Origin: Deltaproteobacteria bacterium
GTDB taxonomy: Bacteria > Desulfobacterota > Desulfobacteria > Desulfobacterales > Desulfosalsimonadaceae
Assembly (NCBI GenBank): GCA_013151835.1
Contig: JAADHK010000026.1
Span: 1-47,922 of the forward strand
Length of the DNA: 47,922 bases
Reading direction: 5' to 3'
The notes below the pieces were generated by a model that worked only from the letters and a program-made list of their open reading frames with translations, searched no databases and was not told the DNA's origin. Each line of letters begins with the position of its first letter. Within the stretch, counting starts at the first letter, position 1. Positions 43,428 to 47,922 of this stretch are shown here, piece after piece. The translations under genes and the position numbers were made by a program.

Positions 43428-44499
43428 ATTTTTCAAGTCCGTATTCGATTTTATCGATCACCATTTCAGGCGTGATCATCCGCATCCGCCCGGGACGGGT
43501 TTTGCGGGTAATGGGCGCGTCCTCTTTTTCGGGCTCGTTATAAAAATCTATCAGAAGATCGTGAAACCGCCGGTAGGGACCGCATCGCCCAGGATTCGAA
43601 TACCCGTACATACCGATGGTGGGGACATTTAATGCCACGGCCATGTGCAGCGGCCCGGTATCCGGCGCCACGACCAGGGAACATCCCGCAAGCTGGAGCA
43701 TGGTATGACGGATGGGTTTTTCAAGGGCCAGAATCGGCGCATGCCTGCAAAGGCCGGAAATCCTTTCGGCAATCTCTGCCTCGCTCCTGCCCGGCCCGCC
43801 TATGATTACCGGCGCGTAACCGAGATTTGCCACATGGTCCATGACCCTTGCAAAGGATGCGGTCGGCCAGTCCTTTTCAATGGACGAAGACGCAATTACA
43901 AACCCCACCGCAGGCTTTTTGATGGCCGTAAAAAAATCATTTTGCCATTTTCTTTCCATGTCGGTGAAACAAAAATCCCAGCAAACCGGTTCTTTTTCAA
44001 TCCCGAGAAAATCGGAAAATTCAAAAAACTGGTCCTGGACGTGCTGCATGGGACGCGCAGGAATGTGCGCGTTTGTCATCAGCCAGTGAAATTCGCGCGC
44101 ACGTGAAAAATTAAATCCAAGCTTGACCTTTGCCGGCAGGAACATGGCAATCAGGCTCACCTTGGCGCTGGCCTGGGGGATGATCGCGAGGTCATAGGGG
44201 GCCTCTTTTCGCAGCCTGAAAAGAAATTTTCGCCATGTTTTCAGGTCCGCATTGCGGTCAAAGGTTATAAACCGGTCGATGGCCGGCTGGCGGCAGACCA
44301 TATCATGGGGCAGATCCTGGAGTATCCAGGTGAGGCTGGCCTCCGGGTACCCGCGCTTTATGGCATTGGCCAAGGCCAGGGCGTGAACCGTGTCGCCCAG
44401 GGCGGAGGTCCTCACCAGGCAGATTCTTTTTGCTTCGATTTTCGGCATGGGCTTATCGTATAAATCCGGGTATTGTCCGCAATGGGCGGCATAAACCAT
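43399..44499 (-). CDS. GT9-family heptosyltransferase-like protein
   Basis: 366 residues. After a 17-residue lead, ICLVRTSALGDTVHALALANAIKRG gives the N-terminal loop of the heptosyltransferase family. ASSSIEKDWPTASFARVMD is the ADP-heptose region and VAPDTGPLHMAVALNVPTIGMYG the C-terminal donor motif. It adds heptose (or a related sugar) to the LPS core. An AAGGGAAA site precedes the ATG at 44499; MPKIEAK at residue 18 (44448) is another possible start. It overlaps the WaaP-like gene, so the two are coupled, and it diverges from DUF6165 upstream. Confidence 0.9.
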   Translation of the reverse strand: MVYAAHCGQYPDLYDKPMPKIEAKRICLVRTSALGDTVHALALANAIKRGYPEASLTWILQDLPHDMVCRQPAIDRFITFDRNADLKTWRKFLFRLRKEAPYDLAIIPQASAKVSLIAMFLPAKVKLGFNFSRAREFHWLMTNAHIPARPMQHVQDQFFEFSDFLGIEKEPVCWDFCFTDMERKWQNDFFTAIKKPAVGFVIASSSIEKDWPTASFARVMDHVANLGYAPVIIGGPGRSEAEIAERISGLCRHAPILALEKPIRHTMLQLAGCSLVVAPDTGPLHMAVALNVPTIGMYGYSNPGRCGPYRRFHDLLIDFYNEPEKEDAPITRKTRPGRMRMITPEMVIDKIEYGLEKYGTTPHDRN

Positions 44500-44575
44500 G
44501 AAATTTCCCTTGAAAATAGATATATTAGACTATAAGGTTTAAGGCGGAAAATCAAGGGGTTTAAAAGGGGAATCA

Positions 44576-44610
44576 TGGACTTTGGACTACGGACTATTGG
44601 CTGTGGACAG
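44576..44610. repeat. Heptamer repeat cluster (NGGACTN)
   Basis: TGGACTT TGGACTA CGGACTA TTGGCTG TGGACAG runs in tandem 7-mers ahead of the DUF6165 gene. A related pair of short blocks stands near 16110-16135 before the ACT gene. It lies in the divergent 44500-44644 region, which otherwise shows only A/T-rich sequence. Confidence 0.55.
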
Positions 44611-44644
44611 GGCGGCGCTGCGATCATCTATTGGAGGAAAAAAC

Positions 44645-45043
44645 ATGAAAATAGAAGTCTCCATCGGAGAGGTAATGGACAAGCTGAGCATCCTTGCCAT
44701 CAAACGGAAAAAAATCACCGCCACTGAAAAGCTTGCAAACATTGAAAAAGAATATCAATTCCTTGCAGCCGCCCTGGCAAAAGAGGGCATTGAAACCGAT
44801 TCCGACGAATACCGTCGCTTAGAAGCGGTAAACGCAAAACTCTGGGATATCGAGGACAGGATAAGGCTCAAGGAGGCGGCATCAGAGTTTGACAAGGATT
44901 TTATCGCCCTTGCCCGGAGCGTATATTTCAACAACGATGACAGGGCAAACGTAAAGCGGGAAATCAACGAAAAATACGGGTCAGAGCTTGTCGAGGAAAA
45001 GCAATACGCAACTTATCGGTTTTCCAAAAAAATGGAAGGCTAA
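44645..45043 (+). CDS. DUF6165 family protein
   Basis: 132 residues from ATG 44645, which follows TTGGAGG. An upstream in-frame start at 44582 lies inside the heptamer repeat and lacks a ribosome site. The protein is helical and charged, with no known activity. MKIEVSIGEVMDKLSILAIKRKKI is the family's opening. Its final residues (KKMEG) and stop lie in a repeat shared with the MITE at 34023. It stands at the head of a run with the GT2 and CDP-glycerol genes, so a role in envelope glycan synthesis is plausible. Confidence 0.85.
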   Translation: MKIEVSIGEVMDKLSILAIKRKKITATEKLANIEKEYQFLAAALAKEGIETDSDEYRRLEAVNAKLWDIEDRIRLKEAASEFDKDFIALARSVYFNNDDRANVKREINEKYGSELVEEKQYATYRFSKKMEG

Positions 45044-45070
45044 AGCCATCCGCTACACGACCGTGCCGCA
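45032..45070 (+). repeat. 39-bp segment shared with the MITE at 34023-34335
   Basis: ATGGAAGGCTAAAGCCATCC plus the next 19 bases match 34272-34310 at 35 of 39 positions. It covers the end of the DUF6165 gene and reaches to 31 bp before the GT2 start. No terminal repeats or duplication are seen here. Confidence 0.7.
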
Positions 45071-45100
45071 TGATCTGCATTCGCATAATAGGCGGATATA

Positions 45101-45916
45101 TTGAGAAATACTGAAAAAAAAAAGCAAAAGACCCTTTCGGTGATCGTTATCACGAAAAACGAGGAAGACAGGATCGGCCGGTGCCTTGAATCCGTGGCGT
45201 CCCTTGCCGATGAAATCATAGTATTGGACAGCGGCAGCACGGATGCCACCGTTGATATCGCAAAAAAGTACACCGACAAGGTCTTTGTCACCAACTGGCC
45301 CGGCTATGGACTTCAGAAACAACGGGCTCTGGAAAAAGCATCCTGCGAATGGGTATTGTCCATTGACGCGGACGAGGCCTTGTCGCGAAAACTTTACGAT
45401 GAAATCGCGCGCGTTTTGTCCGAAAATCCGGATGTAGCGGGATTTAAACTCCCCTGGGCCGTGGTGGTGTTCGGCCAAACCCTGAACCACGGCAGAAGCG
45501 CACGTGCCCCATTGCGGCTCTTCCGCAGCGCCGGGGCAAGGTTTTCCGATGATATCGTACATGAAAAAATAATCCTTCCCCCGGGCAGGGTAAAAAAACT
45601 CTCCGGCAGACTCTATCATTACACGCACCGGGATTTCGGTCATTATCTTCAAAAAAACCGTGAATACGCCTGGCTAGGATCAAAAAAACGGCATGCCGCC
45701 GGAAGGCGGGGAGCAGGCCTGTTTGTTGCCGCCCTGCGCGCACTCTGGACCTTTTTTTCGATTTACATCATAAGGCTCGGTTTTTTAGACGGCCCGCCCG
45801 GGTTTCTTGTGGCCGTCATGTACGCCCAGGGAAATTTCAACAAATATGCCGGATTGTGGAGTCTCAGGCGCATGGAGCGCCTCGGAAAACAACAGGGACA
45901 GGACAACAGGGCATGA
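45101..45916 (+). CDS. GT2-family glycosyltransferase (WaaE/KdtX-like)
   Basis: 271 residues. VIVITKNEEDRIGRCLESV and VLDSGSTDATVDIAKKY are the GT-A nucleotide-sugar motifs, DADE (about 84-87) the metal-binding DxD equivalent, and HEKIILPPG a later acceptor loop, all as in the WaaE group that adds glucose to LPS core. The reading begins with TTG at 45101 behind GGCGGA. It overlaps the CDP-glycerol gene by 4 bp (ATGA). A C-terminal amphipathic stretch with FFSIYIIRLGF would attach it to the membrane. Confidence 0.88.
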   Translation: MRNTEKKKQKTLSVIVITKNEEDRIGRCLESVASLADEIIVLDSGSTDATVDIAKKYTDKVFVTNWPGYGLQKQRALEKASCEWVLSIDADEALSRKLYDEIARVLSENPDVAGFKLPWAVVVFGQTLNHGRSARAPLRLFRSAGARFSDDIVHEKIILPPGRVKKLSGRLYHYTHRDFGHYLQKNREYAWLGSKKRHAAGRRGAGLFVAALRALWTFFSIYIIRLGFLDGPPGFLVAVMYAQGNFNKYAGLWSLRRMERLGKQQGQDNRA

Positions 45917-46947
45917 AAAAATACCTCTTTTACGCAAGCGAGCTATACGCTTTTGCCATCCTGCGGCCCCTTGAGGCGGCCATATTTGAACGGGGAGATA
46001 ATGCCGCCTGGTTTTTCGAGGACCGGACACGGCTTGCACATTTTCTGCGTGAGGACGAAAAAGAGGTCCAAACCGTTTCCGACGTCAAAAAATACAATCC
46101 AGATGCGGTATTTGTGCCCGGAAACATGGTGCCCGGTTTTTTCCCGGGGGTCAAGGTCGAGGTCTTTCACGGATTTTCCGTAAACAAGCGGAGCCGTGAA
46201 AAAGGGCATTTCCGTATACGCGACTGTTTTGATCTCTATTGCACCCAGGGGCCGGACACCACCATTGGTTTTCGTGAACTCGCGCAAAAACACGGCTTTT
46301 TCGAGGTGGCGGAGACAGGGTGGCCCAAGATGGACCCGCTTTTTTCCGAAACCCCGCCCCCTTATCTAAAAGCCGGGGTGAGGCCGATAATTTTTTTTGC
46401 GTCCACCTTCACTCCGCGCCTGAGCGCCGCACCGCGCCTTTTTGAAACAATCTCGCTTCTGGCCGCGAAAAACGACTGGCAGTGGATAATAAACTTTCAT
46501 CCCAAGATGGACCACAACGTGGTGGAGAAATACAAGGCGATCCAGGGGCAAAACATCACCTATATAGAGACCGACGACATAATCTCTTTGCTCAAATCAG
46601 CGGATATAATGCTTTGTGACACCTCATCGGTCATTTCCGAGTTTCTTCTTTTAAACCGGCCTGCAGTGACGTTTAAAAACCAAAAGCCCGGCCCTCACCT
46701 GATAGACGTGACCGACGCCTCCCAAATCGAGTCCGCCATCCAACATGGCCTGACCCGGCCGGAAGCATTGATGGACAATATCCGCGCCTACGGTGATCGT
46801 ATCCACCCGTACCGGGACGGTAAATCGAGCGTCCGGGTCCTTGAGGCTACCGACCGGTTCATTGAAAAAGGCCGGGCGCATCTTAAACCCAGGCCGGCAA
46901 ACATCTTCAGAAACCTCAAACTGCGGCGCAGACTCGGATATTTCTGA
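45913..46947 (+). CDS. CDP-glycerol glycerophosphotransferase-family protein
   Basis: 344 residues from ATG 45913; the longer frame from 45856 overlaps the GT2 gene more and is not needed. VFHGFSVNKRSREKGHFRIRDCFDLYCTQGP and IINFHPKMD followed by DTSSVISEFLLLNRPAV are the signatures of the CDP-glycerol/polyol transferase (TagB/TagF) fold, which is GT-B. In Gram-negatives such proteins probably add phospho-sugar or polyol to cell-surface glycans. It follows the GT2 gene with a 4-bp overlap, and the Cache gene begins 15 bp after it. Confidence 0.85.
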   Translation: MKKYLFYASELYAFAILRPLEAAIFERGDNAAWFFEDRTRLAHFLREDEKEVQTVSDVKKYNPDAVFVPGNMVPGFFPGVKVEVFHGFSVNKRSREKGHFRIRDCFDLYCTQGPDTTIGFRELAQKHGFFEVAETGWPKMDPLFSETPPPYLKAGVRPIIFFASTFTPRLSAAPRLFETISLLAAKNDWQWIINFHPKMDHNVVEKYKAIQGQNITYIETDDIISLLKSADIMLCDTSSVISEFLLLNRPAVTFKNQKPGPHLIDVTDASQIESAIQHGLTRPEALMDNIRAYGDRIHPYRDGKSSVRVLEATDRFIEKGRAHLKPRPANIFRNLKLRRRLGYF

Positions 46948-46962
46948 GGGGGGATAACGTAA

Positions 46963-47922
46963 ATGAAAAAAAACAATTTTTTACTAAACACAGTCATAAT
47001 AATTTCCTGCCTTATAGTCCTTTATCTGCCTGCCATTTCATATGGGGCATCACGTGCGGACATCAAAAAGGAACTTGCTGATTGCCGACAACATCATCAA
47101 GCATATATAGATGATCTCATGCTGCGCGCCCGTCAAATCGCGAGACAATGCAAAAATTATCTGGATCATCATCCACTTCTTAAACCGGAAGAATTCGGGT
47201 TGGATCCCGACTTTCAGCCAATTGCGGTTCAAACAGTAGGCAGAACCGGGGCTTCTTTTCTCATGGAATGCGGTCACAAGGATCAGGATGTCGAACAATT
47301 AAGCATATACGCAGACGCACAATGCTACCCACTTCCCCAAACTCTGCGCTCCTTCTTGCAGACAGCCGGAACTTATGCGCATGATTATAAAGCTATACTC
47401 AAAGCGACAAGCGGCTGCAAAGAAGCAGCCGGCTTTTATATTTGGAATGATGGGATTGAAGGCGTCAAGGCAATGGCTCTCGCACCGGTATCAGGATATC
47501 CTTATATGATCGGCTGCCATATTTATGCCCTTGAGTATAAAGAAAACAAAGGGACATCATCCATTGCCGCAGCAACGTCGAAACCGGATAAGACAAAATT
47601 GCTCCACAAAAAAATCAAAGCCGGTTATTTCGGCATCCGTTTTGGTTGCAATCCCGAAACCGTGCGAAAAACATTAAAATCGGCCATGCCGTCCCTGAGA
47701 TTTACCCCAAAAAAACAGTTTGAAAATTCCATTCTCTACTCCTGCCAGGGCAATCCCGTAATTAAACACGCAAAAGAAACTACTTTTTTCTTCTGGAAGG
47801 ACCGATTATACGAAATCGTCGTTGAATTTACCGATACTCCGGACCAAACAAAAAAAATTATAGATAACCAGAGGAAAATCATAGAAGAAAAATATGGCAA
47901 AATGTCCAGACAATTTTATCCG
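46963..47922 (+). CDS. Exported Cache-like sensory domain protein (3' end outside window)
   Basis: 320 codons are open to the window edge without a stop. GGGG before the ATG is a ribosome site. Residues 8-31 are a signal peptide (NTVIIISCLIVLYLPAISYGA). The periplasmic part shows the Cache pattern: a long helix, an GRTGASFLMEC strand, then AGFYIWNDGIEGVKAMALAPVSGYPYMIGCHIYALEY, which matches the small-molecule-binding core of Cache domains. A second domain, about 200-320, has no recognised match. It probably senses a ligand in the periplasm. The gene lies just behind the envelope cluster, but it is more A/T-rich and may be unrelated. Confidence 0.7.
   Translation, partial: MKKNNFLLNTVIIISCLIVLYLPAISYGASRADIKKELADCRQHHQAYIDDLMLRARQIARQCKNYLDHHPLLKPEEFGLDPDFQPIAVQTVGRTGASFLMECGHKDQDVEQLSIYADAQCYPLPQTLRSFLQTAGTYAHDYKAILKATSGCKEAAGFYIWNDGIEGVKAMALAPVSGYPYMIGCHIYALEYKENKGTSSIAAATSKPDKTKLLHKKIKAGYFGIRFGCNPETVRKTLKSAMPSLRFTPKKQFENSILYSCQGNPVIKHAKETTFFFWKDRLYEIVVEFTDTPDQTKKIIDNQRKIIEEKYGKMSRQFYP

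Noticed and set aside
1-47922. CRISPR array
   Set aside because: The repeats are dispersed, differ in flanks and lack regular spacers; no cas gene is present.
1-47922. tRNA or rRNA genes
   Set aside because: No cloverleaf or rRNA-like sequence was seen in any gap, though small RNAs cannot be excluded by eye.

Overview
The window reads as chromosomal DNA of a sulfate-reducing member of the Desulfobacterota, most likely Desulfobacterales. Signs of this are a dissimilatory-type sulfate adenylyltransferase (sat), the CODH-maturation ATPase CooC beside a corrinoid-activator-like ATPase, an indolepyruvate:ferredoxin oxidoreductase pair (iorAB), a DUF6178 protein, and a Gram-negative envelope-sugar cluster. 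The order is inferred from gene content only; no rRNA, tRNA or CRISPR array was found.

Layout. (1) 1-4930, + strand: an MDR dehydrogenase cut by the window edge, an SCP2-like small protein, a ThDP-dependent lyase/synthase, an extended SDR and a VOC/glyoxalase protein. This looks like a small catabolic or acyl-processing cluster. (2) 5074-6895: sat alone on the - strand, between two copies of a ~156-bp MITE. (3) 7032-11954: a cNMP-binding protein, an unknown protein, a GT4 glycosyltransferase, exonuclease III, an FMN reductase-like flavoprotein and a cytidylate-kinase-like protein. (4) 12135-17795: a tight operon of cooC, an MBL-fold hydrolase, a sirtuin, a RACo-like ASKHA ATPase without the usual ferredoxin domain, an ACT protein and a DUF711 protein. 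(5) 18131-20276: a LuxR-type response regulator facing a soluble PAS-PAS histidine kinase. (6) 20606-27738: gspB/gspA, plsC, a glycosyltransferase-Nudix fusion and a DUF6178 protein. (7) 28011-29745: a MazEF-like toxin-antitoxin module and an rdgB gene broken by a 16-bp tandem duplication. (8) 29747-33881: iorA and iorB, then a convergent panP-like PLP decarboxylase. (9) 34014-40602: an AddB-like nuclease and AddA/RecB-like helicase-nuclease pair, with nested mobile elements at the first start codon. (10) 40780-42710: an RHH/PIN toxin-antitoxin module and an HD-GYP response regulator. (11) 42735-46947: envelope glycan genes (WaaP-like kinase, GT9, DUF6165, GT2, CDP-glycerol transferase-like). 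(12) 46963-end: the start of an exported Cache-like sensor protein.

The most distinctive feature is the small non-coding mobile elements. Four copies of one MITE (161, 155, 156 and 156 bp) each have a perfect 6-bp target duplication (AAATTT, AACCTT, AACAAT, AATTAT). They share a terminal core (TCGTAAAAAG) and an internal hairpin plan with other repeat families here. One copy supplies the last codons and stop of the DUF6178 gene. Another sits inside a second MITE (19-bp perfect terminal repeats, 9-bp duplication TATCCCCAT) that landed on the start codon of the AddB-like gene. Many of the elements lie within a few bases of stop codons, which suggests a role in 3'-end formation or tolerance for insertion there. 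No transposase gene is present, so they must have been mobilised in trans.
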